Shown here: piece after piece, positions 27,211 through 35,962 of the stretch
Layout of the letters: each line of letters starts with the position of its first letter
How positions within the stretch are numbered: the stretch's first letter is position 1
Origin: Acidovorax benzenivorans
Lineage (GTDB): Bacteria; Pseudomonadota; Gammaproteobacteria; Burkholderiales; Burkholderiaceae_C
Direction of reading: 5' to 3'
Assembly (NCBI RefSeq): GCF_028680575.1
Contig: NZ_JAPCKI010000005.1
Coordinates: forward strand, 326,661-390,660
Length of the DNA stretch: 64,000 nucleotides
Notes under the pieces: generated by a model
Told to the model about the DNA's origin: nothing
Seen by the model: only the letters and a program-made list of their open reading frames with translations
Database searches by the model: none
Position numbers and translations under genes: made by a program

Positions 27211-27270
27211 ACTACTGTTTTGATAGCTGCTAGCGCTTATTTAATAAGCGCTAGAGGCCGTTTTGACCAT
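27211..27270. repeat. TAGCGCT palindromic repeat, copy 3 (best copy)
   Basis: CTAGCGCTTATT (27230-27241) and AATAAGCGCTAG (27243-27254) form a perfect 12-bp stem with a one-base loop. TTTTGATAGCTG precedes it and AGGCCGTTTTGACC follows. It lies between hsdM and tRNA-Arg and is taken as the reference copy. Confidence 0.85.
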
Positions 27271-27275
27271 AAATC

Positions 27276-27350
27276 TGGTCCCCTCGACAGGAATCGAACC
27301 TGTATCTAGCGCTTAGGAGGCACTCGTTCTATCCATTGAACTACGAGGAG
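27276..27350 (-). tRNA. tRNA-Arg (anticodon CCT)
   Basis: On the minus strand the acceptor CTCCTCG pairs with CGAGGGG and is followed by A and an encoded CCA (27278-27276). The D-stem is GTTC...GAAC. The anticodon arm AGTGC-CTCCTAA-GCGCT gives anticodon CCT. The T-arm is ACAGG-TTCGATT-CCTGT. Total length is 75 bases. The 3' end faces the restriction-modification block, the usual side for island integration. Confidence 0.95.
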
Positions 27351-27405
27351 GCGAGACAGCCGCGCATTGTAGTGGGCGTGCGCTCGCTCCCTGGTGTGCT
27401 CCGCC

Positions 27406-30400
27406 TCAGTCGTACTTCACCGTATAGATGATGTCCACCGCGCTTTTCTCCCCCGTCTGCCCGCGCAGGGTGAGGCGGCGGGAGAGGTCGTAAAAGATGT
27501 AGAGCGTGCCCAGCGTGCCCGACAGGCTGCGCTCATACGTCACGTACAGGTCTTTGGACAGGCGTTTGCCGAACGTGAGGGCGGCGGCGCTGGCGTCCTC
27601 ACCCGTGCTGGCGCCGCGAAAGCCGATCTCGTCCAGGCCCAGGCGGCTGGCGGCGTTGGCGGTGGGGTTTTTGCTGCCGTTGCGGCCCAGCAGGGCGAGC
27701 GCTGCCTGCTGCAGCACGGCGGCTTCGGCCCCGCCCGCCGATGCGTTGCGGCCCAGCACCACCCACGACAGTTTTTCGGCGTCCGGCAGCTCGGGGTCGG
27801 AGTACAGCGTGACGCGCGGCGCCTGCGCGCTGCCGGTGACTTGCACCCCCGCGCGCACGCTGATGTTGGGGCGCAGCGCCAGGATGTCGAGCGAGGGGTT
27901 GTTGTAGGGGCCGTTGAAGCGGATCAGGCCCGTCTCCACATCCAGCATCTGGCCCCAGGCGCGGTAGCGGCCCTGGTCGGTGCGCACTTCGCCGGTCACG
28001 CGGGGTGGGGCGCCGGGCACGGCGCTGCTGCGGATGTCCACTTCACCCGTCAGCCGGGTGGTGATGCCTTGGCCCTGAAGCGCAAAGTCGTGCCCCAGGT
28101 TGAGGGTGATGGCGATGTCGGGGGGCTTGGCTGTCTCTGCCTGCGCCGCCACCTGGCTGGCCTTGGCGGCGGCCTGCGCCTTGGCCTGGTCTTCGCGGTC
28201 CTTGGCGGCAGAGCGCACGACCACGTCCGAGCCCAGGCGGGGCGCTGATTCGTCGGGCAGGATGATGGTGGCGCGGTCGGTGGTGAGCTTGCCCCGCAGG
28301 CTGATCTGCCCCTGTTGCAGTTGCGCCTGCACTTGGCCCGACACGCTCACTTGCCGGTCGGCCCGCACCAGCACCTGCAGGGCCTTGGCCTCGGCCTGCA
28401 GTGACATGGCGATGCCCGACAAGCCGGTGCCTGCCGTGGCGCTGTCACCCCAGGCCACGCGGCCGGTGGCGGTCAGCGTGCCGCCGTCTTGCGCTGCCGC
28501 AGTGCGGTTGCCGCTGAAGCCCGCGATGCGCGCGTTGCTGCCGCGCCCGCCTTGCAGGCGGAACTCGGTGATGTTGAGCTGGTTGCCCTGTAGCGTGGCG
28601 CGCAGGCGGCCGCCTTGCAGGTCCACGCCATCGACCACCGAGCGCACCGCCATGTCGTCGGCCCCCAAGGTGCCCGCCCAGCGCGGGGCATCGCGCGTGC
28701 CCGACAAGGTGGCGCTGGCGTCCAGCGTGCCCCGCACCCGCCAGCCGGGCGGTGCCAGCGCCGACCACACGCCCACGTCTGGCAAGCGCGCGCGCAGGGT
28801 GCCGGCCAGCGGGGCGTCTGCAGGCCAGGTGAAGGGTGCATCGGCATGGGTGGCGGCCAGGCGCGTGCTGGCGGTGGCGTCGATCTCGCCTGCGCGGTCG
28901 CTGGCCCACAGCAGGCGCGCGCGCAGCTTGTCGCCTTCGGCAGAGACTGTGATTTCTGCCTCGCGCACACCGGCGGGAGTGCCTGGGGCGCCCGATGCGC
29001 TGGATGAACCTGCAGGCGGTGTGGCCCTGGTCGCCAGCACGGTGGTGGCCCCCGAGCCAGCGCCCTGGCCGCTGCTTTGCACCGCCGTGACGGCCGTGGC
29101 ATCGCCCGCCAGGATGCGCAGGTCGCCACTGGCACGGCGCAGGCTGGCGCTGGCGCGCAGGGCGTCGCCGGTGGTGTCCACACTCCATTGGCCGTCGAGC
29201 ACGATGCTGCTGGCCAGCCCCATGCGCGCGAGCAGCGGCTGCGCGGGCTGGCCTGCGGCGGCCGGTGTCTCGCCCAGGCCCAGGGCATCGACCCAGGCCA
29301 TGGGCAGGCCCTGCAGCGTGCCCTGCGTTTGCAACCGAAGGGCGGCGCCGGGTGCCGTGGCCGCTGACCATTGCACGGGCGACCAGCGCAGTGCCACGGT
29401 GCCCGGCAAGGGGCCTGTCACGCGGGCCTGCCCGGCTGTTGCCTGCAGGCTGAGGGTGGATGCGGATGCCGAGGCGGACGGTGTGGCGCGCCTACTCGCC
29501 CCTGAGGCGGGTGCGCTGGGGGTGTGTGCGCCAGTGCGCACGGTCATGCCCAAAGGCTCCGACAGTTGCAGGGTCCATGGACCGGGGCGCTGCGCTGCTT
29601 GCGCTTGCAGGCGCAGTTCGCTGACCTGCAGCTGCCATTGCCCAGCACCCACCATGGTGCTGGAGACGCGGGTCTGCACCGCCGTCTGTATGGACTGGGG
29701 GGCTGGCGTGCGGACCTCGCCACGCAACGCCAGGGTGGCCTGTGCCAAGTTGCCACCCAGTTCTGCCTGGATGGCGCGCAGTTGCAGGGCTTGCCCGGCG
29801 GTTGTACCGCCGCCTGCGTTGGTGGTGGTGGTGGTGGTGGCGGGCAGCGTCAGGTCCAGGTGGGGGGCGTTCAGCGTGGCTTGCAGCTCAAAGCGATCCT
29901 GGTTGCGAGGTGGCACGTTGGCAGCGTTGGCTGTTGGAAGTTGCTGGGCCAGCGTTTGCCAGCCACCCTTCCAGCGGGCGGTGAGCTGTGCCGCCCCCTT
30001 GGCGCTGGCCCCTTGCAGCGTGCGCTGCACGGCAGCGCCCACCAGCGGCAGGCTGGCCAGCCAGCGCTGCGTGCGGTCGGTGTCGGTCCACTGCACCTGC
30101 AGGTCGCCTGCACCGCTTTGTGCGGCCAGCGTGCCTTGTGCCTGTGCCGTGGCACCGGGCACCGCCACGGTGACTTTGCCTTGGGCGGACTGTGCGCCCA
30201 GCGCCACGCGCAGGTCGGTGGCCTCCACCCGGGCCTGCAGGGCGTCCAGTACCAGACGGTCCAGCCGCACCGTGCCGCCAGCGGCGGCCTGCCAGGTGCC
30301 TTGTGTGCTGAAGGTGTTGATGCGAAGCGGTGCGCCTGCTGCCGCTGTTGTCTTTGTCATCACGGCGCGCGCAGCCGTACTTTGGTCAGCCCGCACATCG

Positions 30401-31821
30401 GCACTGAAGCGCACGGCGTCGTCCTGGGTTTGCGCGGCGACGCGGCCCGAGAGCGGGGCGGCGGCCAGCAGCGTGTGCAGGGTGTCGGGGCGCAGGGCAC
30501 GCAGCGTGGCCTGGCCTTCCAGGGCGTGGGTGGCGGGGGTGTAGTGGCCCTGTGCCGTGATGCTGCCCGCACCTGCCTGCAGGGTGGCGCTGGGCACGGT
30601 CCAGCGTGTGCCGTCGTAGTTTGCGCTCGCGTCCAATGCGGTCAGTGGCAGGCGGGTTTTGTCCCACGGGCCGGGCAGGTCGTTGCGCAGCCGGGCCTGC
30701 AGGCTCCAGCCTGTGGGGTTGCCGGCCGTGCCTGAACCACCGGATGTCGGCCCGGCTTGCACGGTGCCGTTCAGCTGCGTGGCGGGTGCCTGCGGCCACA
30801 GGGCCGCCAGATTGATGGCACGCAACGTGGCGTTGGCGGACAGCAGCGGTTGCTGCGCCCATGGTGCCAGCGTGGCGGACAGGTCGGCCTGCATGGGTTC
30901 TGCAGCGGGCGCGGTGGTTGTGCGTGGAGGCGGGGGTTTTGGTGCGCGCGGTTGGCTGGCAGACGCGGCTGCAGGTGGTGTTGGGGCTTCGCTGGGCGGC
31001 GCGGGGTTTACGCGCGCCCGCAGCTGTAGTTGGGCTGCGGCGGTGGCCAGCGTGCCCTGCAGCGTGGCGTGGGCGCCCACCTGCAGCGCCGCGCCACCCC
31101 CGGGGACGGCGGTGCGCACGGTGCCGTCCACGGTGGCGTCCAGCGCCATGGGGGCTTGGGCGTCCAGCGTGGCGCGTGCGCTGTACTGGCCCTGGGCCAG
31201 CTCTACCGCGCCGATGTTCAGGCGGTGCTGGCGGCCGTCAAACCGGTAGTCGCCCACGAGGCCCCGGGCCTCCACGGCGGGCGGCCCGGCCCACAACAAC
31301 TGGTCTACACGGAACGGCACGCCCAGCTGCAGCGGCAGCACTAGGTCGGTAAGGGGCGTGGGCTTGGGCGCGTCGGTAGGTTGGGCTGTGATCTGTACGC
31401 GGGCGGCATGCACCTCGCCCAGCTCCAGGCGGCGCTGCAGCAAGGGGGCCAGCTGCCAGCCCAGGCGGATGTCGGTCACTTCCACCGCCAGGGTGGGGCT
31501 GCTCCAGCGCAACCAGCCAATGCGCCCGCCGCTGCGCAGCGAGCCACTGACCTCGCGGCTCTCTAGTTGCTGGTTGGCGGGCAGGTATTGCGCCGCGCGG
31601 GCCAGTGTGGTGGCCAGTGATGTGTTGCTGCCCGCCCACCACCACAGCAGCGCGCTGACCGTGAGCAGCAAGGCCACCAGGGCCACCAGCAGCCAGCCCA
31701 GGGCGCGCAGCACGCGCGGCGCGCGGGGTGGTTGGGGGCGAGGGGCGGACGAGGACCCGGCGCTGAAGTCCGACGCACGGGCGCGGGGCCTGGAGGTGTG
31801 TGGGGCGTTGCTCATCACCAT
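27406..31821 (-). CDS. tamB: Translocation and assembly module protein TamB (DUF490)
   Basis: The 1471-residue protein has one N-terminal membrane anchor (RALGWLLVALVALLLTVSAL, about residues 42-61). A very long periplasmic beta-helical region follows, ending in the conserved TamB/DUF490 domain (RNASAGGAEAAVLQQAALAL, LYIFYDLSRRLTLRGQTGEK). It acts with TamA in outer-membrane assembly and probably in lipid transport across the periplasm. The start overlaps the tamA stop (TGATG). The middle is rich in alanine, threonine and glycine, with proline-rich low-complexity stretches near residue 290. Confidence 0.92.
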   Translation of the reverse strand: MVMSNAPHTSRPRARASDFSAGSSSAPRPQPPRAPRVLRALGWLLVALVALLLTVSALLWWWAGSNTSLATTLARAAQYLPANQQLESREVSGSLRSGGRIGWLRWSSPTLAVEVTDIRLGWQLAPLLQRRLELGEVHAARVQITAQPTDAPKPTPLTDLVLPLQLGVPFRVDQLLWAGPPAVEARGLVGDYRFDGRQHRLNIGAVELAQGQYSARATLDAQAPMALDATVDGTVRTAVPGGGAALQVGAHATLQGTLATAAAQLQLRARVNPAPPSEAPTPPAAASASQPRAPKPPPPRTTTAPAAEPMQADLSATLAPWAQQPLLSANATLRAINLAALWPQAPATQLNGTVQAGPTSGGSGTAGNPTGWSLQARLRNDLPGPWDKTRLPLTALDASANYDGTRWTVPSATLQAGAGSITAQGHYTPATHALEGQATLRALRPDTLHTLLAAAPLSGRVAAQTQDDAVRFSADVRADQSTAARAVMTKTTAAAGAPLRINTFSTQGTWQAAAGGTVRLDRLVLDALQARVEATDLRVALGAQSAQGKVTVAVPGATAQAQGTLAAQSGAGDLQVQWTDTDRTQRWLASLPLVGAAVQRTLQGASAKGAAQLTARWKGGWQTLAQQLPTANAANVPPRNQDRFELQATLNAPHLDLTLPATTTTTTNAGGGTTAGQALQLRAIQAELGGNLAQATLALRGEVRTPAPQSIQTAVQTRVSSTMVGAGQWQLQVSELRLQAQAAQRPGPWTLQLSEPLGMTVRTGAHTPSAPASGASRRATPSASASASTLSLQATAGQARVTGPLPGTVALRWSPVQWSAATAPGAALRLQTQGTLQGLPMAWVDALGLGETPAAAGQPAQPLLARMGLASSIVLDGQWSVDTTGDALRASASLRRASGDLRILAGDATAVTAVQSSGQGAGSGATTVLATRATPPAGSSSASGAPGTPAGVREAEITVSAEGDKLRARLLWASDRAGEIDATASTRLAATHADAPFTWPADAPLAGTLRARLPDVGVWSALAPPGWRVRGTLDASATLSGTRDAPRWAGTLGADDMAVRSVVDGVDLQGGRLRATLQGNQLNITEFRLQGGRGSNARIAGFSGNRTAAAQDGGTLTATGRVAWGDSATAGTGLSGIAMSLQAEAKALQVLVRADRQVSVSGQVQAQLQQGQISLRGKLTTDRATIILPDESAPRLGSDVVVRSAAKDREDQAKAQAAAKASQVAAQAETAKPPDIAITLNLGHDFALQGQGITTRLTGEVDIRSSAVPGAPPRVTGEVRTDQGRYRAWGQMLDVETGLIRFNGPYNNPSLDILALRPNISVRAGVQVTGSAQAPRVTLYSDPELPDAEKLSWVVLGRNASAGGAEAAVLQQAALALLGRNGSKNPTANAASRLGLDEIGFRGASTGEDASAAALTFGKRLSKDLYVTYERSLSGTLGTLYIFYDLSRRLTLRGQTGEKSAVDIIYTVKYD

Positions 31822-33809
31822 CAGAAGCTGAACCCCAGACGCAGGTGCAACCGCACCTCTTTGGTCTTGACGCCGTAAGCCAGGTCGGCCTGCAGCGGGC
31901 CCACGGGGCTGCGCCAGCGCACACCGGCGCCAACGCCCACACGCGGGCTCAGGTCACCGACCTTGTCGGCCACGGCACCTGCATCGACGAACAGTGTGCT
32001 TTCCCAGTCGGTCATGGCGCCCTGGTAGACGATGGGGCGCTGCCACTCCACGCTGCCCACGGCCAGGTAGCGGCCACCATAGAGCTGACCGTTGTCGGTG
32101 CGCGCGCCGATGCTGCGGTAGCCGTAGCCGCGCACCGTGGTGTCGCCACCGGTCACAAAAAGCTGTGTGACGGGGATCTGCGCGCCCTCGCGCGCCAGCA
32201 CGGCGCCTGCCTCGGCCCGCAGTGCCACGCGCGCATTGCGGCCGATGCCCGCATCGTCTTGCACGCGCCCTGCAGGGATGAAGGACTGCCACCGCACCAG
32301 GGTGCGCACAAACGGGTCGCGCTCTGGCCGCAGCGTAGTGCCCAGGCCCAGCTCCACCGCCACGCCGTGCCCTCGCGTGGGGGCGGTGAGGCTGTTGAAG
32401 TAGCGGCCCGTCCAGCCGTAGTTGATGCTCAGGGCCGTGCTGGTGTCGGAGGGCGACCGCGTGTTGTCGGTCAGGCCCTGGCTGTTGGCATAGTCGTATT
32501 GCAGAAAGTAGTTGCGGTCGATGCTTTTGGTGCTTTTGCTGCGGCCCGCGCGCAGGCGGCCGCTGTTCACGTCGTAGTCGCCCGTGGCTTCGCGCAGCGC
32601 CTGGCCACCCGCAAACCAGCGCCAGCCGTTGTTGTTGGGCAGGTCTGTCCATTCGGTGCTGGCGAGCTTGGTTTCGCGGTCGAGCGCGAGTTTGGTTACC
32701 GCGCGCCAGCCCAGCACGGGCATCTGGTTGTGGATGTGCTCCAGCGACAGGCGTGCGCCGCTGTCGGTCGAGAAGCCGGGGCCAAACACCAGCTTTTGCA
32801 TCGCGGCCTCGCGCACCTGGGCCACCACGGAGGCAGCTTGCGGGTCGGTGCCTTCGGTGTCGAGCGTGAGGAACACGGCGTCGTAGTAGCCGCTGCTGGC
32901 CAGGCGCAACTGGGCGTCCAGCATCTGGGCCTCGTCATACACCGCGCCGGTGGGCAGGCGTGCCAGGCGCCGCGCGCCATCGCTGTTGTAGCGCTCGCTG
33001 CCCTGAACCCGCAAGGGGCCGAATCGGTAGGCGGGGCCTGGGTCGTAGCTCACGCCCAGTTGGGCTTCGTGCAGGTCAGCATCGATCTCGGCCCGGCTGT
33101 TGGCGATGCGGGCCGTGGGGTAGCGCCGCGCCTGCAGCTGGCGCAACCCGTCGGCCTTGGCGTTGTCCCACGCCGACTGGGTGAAGGGTTGGCCGGGTGC
33201 AAGGGACCAGTTGCGCTGCAGGCGCTGCTGTTGGCGCGCCAGGTTGTCGGTGTCCGCATCGGCGGTGCCTGCCACGGTGATGTTGGCAGCGGCAATGCGT
33301 GTTGGTGGGCCGGGCTCTACAGTGACCGTGACGGTGCGAGGGGCCGTTTTGCGGGCGCTGGCGGTGTCTGGCGCTTCGGTCAGCTCCACGGTGATGGTGG
33401 GGGCAAAGTAGCCCAGGGTGCTCAGCAGTTCCCGCGCATTGGCGTCGGTGGCACCCAGCAGGCGCTGCAGTTCGTTGGCCTGCAGGTCGGGCAGTTGGCG
33501 AAAGCGCTGCAGCTCCAGGTGGCGCTCCAGCGTCTCGCGCACGCCGTCGGGCGCGCGCACCACCACGTCAAACGCAGCGGCACCATCGCTGGCGGCGGGG
33601 CTGGCAATGTCGCTGGTTGCGGGCTCGTCGGCACGCTGCAACAGGCTGCAGCCGCCGAGGCTCAGCGCGCCAGAAAGCAGCAACGCCGACCACAGGGCCG
33701 GCGTTGGGGTGGTAGCGGTGGTGGGGCGCAAAACGCGGATAGGCACGGCGCGAGGGAGTGTGTCTTGAAGGGATGGAATGTATGGGGCAGAACCACGAGG
33801 CCCGCCCAC
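31821..33809 (-). CDS. tamA: Outer-membrane BamA/TamA family protein TamA
   Basis: The 662-residue (GTG at 33809) protein has N-terminal POTRA domains (about 75-330; ELLSTLGYFAPTITVELTEA) and a C-terminal 16-strand barrel ending in LRLGFSF with terminal Phe. FVTGGDTTVRGYGYRSIG is the conserved barrel/lid motif. A second in-frame GTG at 33746 would give 641 residues starting with a signal peptide whose end, LSLGGCSLLQ, looks like a lipobox. Neither start has a clear ribosome-binding site; 33746 fits a normal signal peptide better. It is coupled to tamB. Confidence 0.9.
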   Translation of the reverse strand: MGGPRGSAPYIPSLQDTLPRAVPIRVLRPTTATTPTPALWSALLLSGALSLGGCSLLQRADEPATSDIASPAASDGAAAFDVVVRAPDGVRETLERHLELQRFRQLPDLQANELQRLLGATDANARELLSTLGYFAPTITVELTEAPDTASARKTAPRTVTVTVEPGPPTRIAAANITVAGTADADTDNLARQQQRLQRNWSLAPGQPFTQSAWDNAKADGLRQLQARRYPTARIANSRAEIDADLHEAQLGVSYDPGPAYRFGPLRVQGSERYNSDGARRLARLPTGAVYDEAQMLDAQLRLASSGYYDAVFLTLDTEGTDPQAASVVAQVREAAMQKLVFGPGFSTDSGARLSLEHIHNQMPVLGWRAVTKLALDRETKLASTEWTDLPNNNGWRWFAGGQALREATGDYDVNSGRLRAGRSKSTKSIDRNYFLQYDYANSQGLTDNTRSPSDTSTALSINYGWTGRYFNSLTAPTRGHGVAVELGLGTTLRPERDPFVRTLVRWQSFIPAGRVQDDAGIGRNARVALRAEAGAVLAREGAQIPVTQLFVTGGDTTVRGYGYRSIGARTDNGQLYGGRYLAVGSVEWQRPIVYQGAMTDWESTLFVDAGAVADKVGDLSPRVGVGAGVRWRSPVGPLQADLAYGVKTKEVRLHLRLGFSF

Positions 33810-33890
33810 GTCATCCCCGACTATGCCCTGAAACTGCAGCGCTCCCTGTCGGACAGATGCTCACAAGGCACCTTGCCGAGTGCGCACGGG

Positions 33891-35078
33891 TTATTTGGAC
33901 AGCAGCCGCATGGTCTCTTCCAGCCCCTTGAGCGACAGCGGGTACATGCGGTTGCTCACCAGTTGCTGGATGATGCTGATGCTCTGGCGGTACTGCCACA
34001 CGCCCTGGGGCTCGGGGTTGATCCACGCAAACTTGGGGAAGGCGTGCGTGAGGCGCTGAATCCACTCCGCGCCCGCTTCCTCGTTGTTGTATTCCACACT
34101 GCCGCCGGGCTGCAGGATTTCGTAGGGGCTCATGGTCGCGTCGCCCACAAAGATCAGCTTGTAGTCTTTGTTGTACTTGCGGATGATGTCCAGGGTCGGA
34201 AACTTCTCGGCAAAGCGGCGGCGGTTGTTCTTCCACATGAAGTCGTACACGCAGTTGTGGAAGTAGTAGAACTCCAGGTGCTTGAACTCGCTCTTGACCG
34301 CACTGAAGAGCTCTTCTACCCGCTGGATGTGCTCGTCCATGGTGCCGCCCACGTCCATCAGCAGCAGCACCTTCACGTTGTTGTGCCGCTCGGGCACCAT
34401 CTTGATGTCCAGGTAGCCCGCATTGGCCGCCGTGCTGCGGATGGTGTCGGGCAGGTCCAGCTCCAGCTCATGCCCTTCGCGCGCAAACTTGCGCAGGCGG
34501 CGCAACGCCACCTTGATGTTGCGTGTACCCAGCTCCTGCTGGTCGTCGTAGTCCTTGTAGGCGCGCTGCTCCCACACCTTCACGGCGCTCTTGTTTTTGC
34601 CTGCGCCGCCAATGCGCACGCCCTGCGGGTTGTAGCCGCCGTGGCCAAACGGGCTGGTGCCGCCGGTGCCGATCCACTTGTTGCCACCCTCGTGGCGTTC
34701 TTTTTGTTCTTCGAGGCGCTTTTTCAGCGTCTCCATGAGCTCGTCCCAGCCCATCTTCTCGATGGCGGCTTTTTGCTCGGGCGTGAGTTCGTTCTCCAGG
34801 ATCTTGCGCAGCCAGTCGGCCGGGATCTGCTTGGTGAAGTCGGCCACCATCTCCACGCCCTTGAAGTAGGCACCGAAGGCCCGGTCGAACTTGTCGTAGT
34901 GCTTTTCGTCCTTGACCAGCGTGAGGCGCGAGAGGTTGTAGAAATCGTCCAGGCTCCACGCGTCATCCGACTTGGGGCCCACCACACCGGCCTGCAGGGC
35001 TTCGAGCAGGGTGAGGTATTCCTTGACCGACACAGGCAACTTGGCCGAGCGCAGGGTGTAGAAGAAGTCGATCAGCAT
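33891..35078 (-). CDS. VWA domain protein, CoxE-like
   Basis: The 395-residue cytosolic protein has an N-terminal helical region and a charged linker (EEQKERHEGGNKWIGTGGTS). A C-terminal von Willebrand A domain has a degenerate MIDAS LLLMDVGGTMDEHIQRVEEL and the downstream Asp in LIFVGDATMSPYEI. Such proteins work with MoxR AAA+ ATPases in metal-enzyme assembly or stress responses. A MoxR gene lies two genes upstream in the same direction. The start codon sits at the edge of a TAGCGCT-family repeat. Confidence 0.82.
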   Translation of the reverse strand: MLIDFFYTLRSAKLPVSVKEYLTLLEALQAGVVGPKSDDAWSLDDFYNLSRLTLVKDEKHYDKFDRAFGAYFKGVEMVADFTKQIPADWLRKILENELTPEQKAAIEKMGWDELMETLKKRLEEQKERHEGGNKWIGTGGTSPFGHGGYNPQGVRIGGAGKNKSAVKVWEQRAYKDYDDQQELGTRNIKVALRRLRKFAREGHELELDLPDTIRSTAANAGYLDIKMVPERHNNVKVLLLMDVGGTMDEHIQRVEELFSAVKSEFKHLEFYYFHNCVYDFMWKNNRRRFAEKFPTLDIIRKYNKDYKLIFVGDATMSPYEILQPGGSVEYNNEEAGAEWIQRLTHAFPKFAWINPEPQGVWQYRQSISIIQQLVSNRMYPLSLKGLEETMRLLSK

Positions 35079-35084
35079 GATTTT

Positions 35085-35140
35085 GGCCTCTGGCGCTAGT
35101 GCTTATTGCGCGTGGCGCTCTAAAAGATATAGCAACTGCG
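35085..35140. repeat. TAGCGCT palindromic repeat, copy 4, at a gene junction
   Basis: ATTTTGGCCTCTGGCGCTAG, TGCTTATTGCGCG and GGCGCTCTAAAAGATATAGC are a diverged copy in reverse orientation (compare 27211-27270). It forms the 24-base gap between the VWA and GNAT genes. It also encodes the last residues of the GNAT protein (LLERHAQ) and its TAA stop. Confidence 0.6.
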
Positions 35141-35699
35141 CCTTGGCCTCGGGCCATTCGCCGGCACGCATGCTGTACATCACGGTGTCGCGGATGGTGC
35201 CGTCGCGGCGCAGTGCGTGGCCGCGCAGCACGCCGTCCTTCTTGGCACCCAGGCGCTCAATGGCGCGTTGCGACGCAAAGTTGTAGTTGTCGGTGCGCCA
35301 GCCCACCACGTGGCAGCCCAGCGTGTCGAACGCGTGGCCCATCATCAAGAGCTTGGCGGTGGTGTTGACGTGGGTGCGCTGCACACTTTTGCAGTACCAG
35401 GTCCAGCCGATCTCCACGCGCTTCACGGCGGGCACGATGTCGTGGTAGCTCGTGGTGCCAAGGACTTTGCCGGTGGCATCATCGACCACCGCAAAGGCAA
35501 AGCGGTTGCCGTCTTCGCGCATCTTGAGGGCTGCCTCGATGTACGCGCGGGTGTCCTGGGGCTCGGGCACCGAAGTGATGCGCAGCTTCCACAGCTCGCC
35601 ATCGGCAGCGGCGGCGGCCAGGCCTTGTTCATGGGACAGCGCCAGGGGCTCCAGGCGAATGCCGCGATCACGCAGCGTGACAGGTTCTACAAAAGCCAT
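35103..35699 (-). CDS. GNAT family N-acetyltransferase (RimJ/RimL-like)
   Basis: The 198-residue protein has the acetyltransferase_3 layout: VTLRDRGIRLEPLALSHEQG at the start, GKVLGTTSYHDIVPAVKRVE, a YxKS-type strand WTWYCKSVQRTHVNTTAKLL for acetyl-CoA binding, and NFASQRAIERLGAKKDGVLR. It may acetylate a protein N-terminus or a small amine. It sits between the MoxR/small-membrane genes and the VWA gene, an unusual insertion in that module. Its last codons lie in an interspersed repeat. Confidence 0.8.
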   Translation of the reverse strand: MAFVEPVTLRDRGIRLEPLALSHEQGLAAAAADGELWKLRITSVPEPQDTRAYIEAALKMREDGNRFAFAVVDDATGKVLGTTSYHDIVPAVKRVEIGWTWYCKSVQRTHVNTTAKLLMMGHAFDTLGCHVVGWRTDNYNFASQRAIERLGAKKDGVLRGHALRRDGTIRDTVMYSMRAGEWPEAKAQLLYLLERHAQ

Positions 35700-35716
35700 G
35701 GGGCTCTACCCTTTCA

Positions 35717-35962
35717 TTAATCCTTGGACGGCTGGCTGCGGCGGCTGGTTTGCCAGCGCCGAGCCACATGCAGGCCCAGGCCACCACCGATGCCCACCAT
35801 GGCGATGCCAATCAGGCTGCCGGTGCCATAGCCGGGCGCGAAGATGTCGAGCCCCAGCAACTTGCCCAGCCAGAAACCCAGTAGCGCACCACCCACGAAG
35901 CCCACGGCGTCAGACAGGCCATTGACCAGCAGTTGGCGGGTGTCGTTGTTGCCGTCGCTCAC
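35717..35962 (-). CDS. Small membrane protein, function unknown
   Basis: The 81-residue protein has two probable glycine-rich membrane helices (AVGFVGGALLGFWLGKLLGL and GTGSLIGIAMVGIGGGLGLH) and a basic C-terminus. The GTG start follows the MoxR stop directly (TGAGTG), and the GNAT gene begins 17 bases after its stop. Tight spacing on both sides supports a real gene in the MoxR operon. I recognise no family. Confidence 0.6.
   Translation of the reverse strand: MSDGNNDTRQLLVNGLSDAVGFVGGALLGFWLGKLLGLDIFAPGYGTGSLIGIAMVGIGGGLGLHVARRWQTSRRSQPSKD

Noticed and set aside
27230..27320. The tRNA-Arg anticodon arm shares TAAGCGCTAGA with the neighbouring palindromic repeat
   Set aside because: That stretch is normal for bacterial tRNA-Arg(CCT), so the match with the repeat 60 bases away is probably chance. 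It could be revisited if the repeats prove to derive from tRNA.
31800..35099. A 1099-codon plus-strand open frame antisense to tamA, tamB and the VWA gene
   Set aside because: It is a high-GC shadow frame: composition is His/Ala/Val/Gly-rich, no family likeness, and it lies opposite three well-recognised genes.
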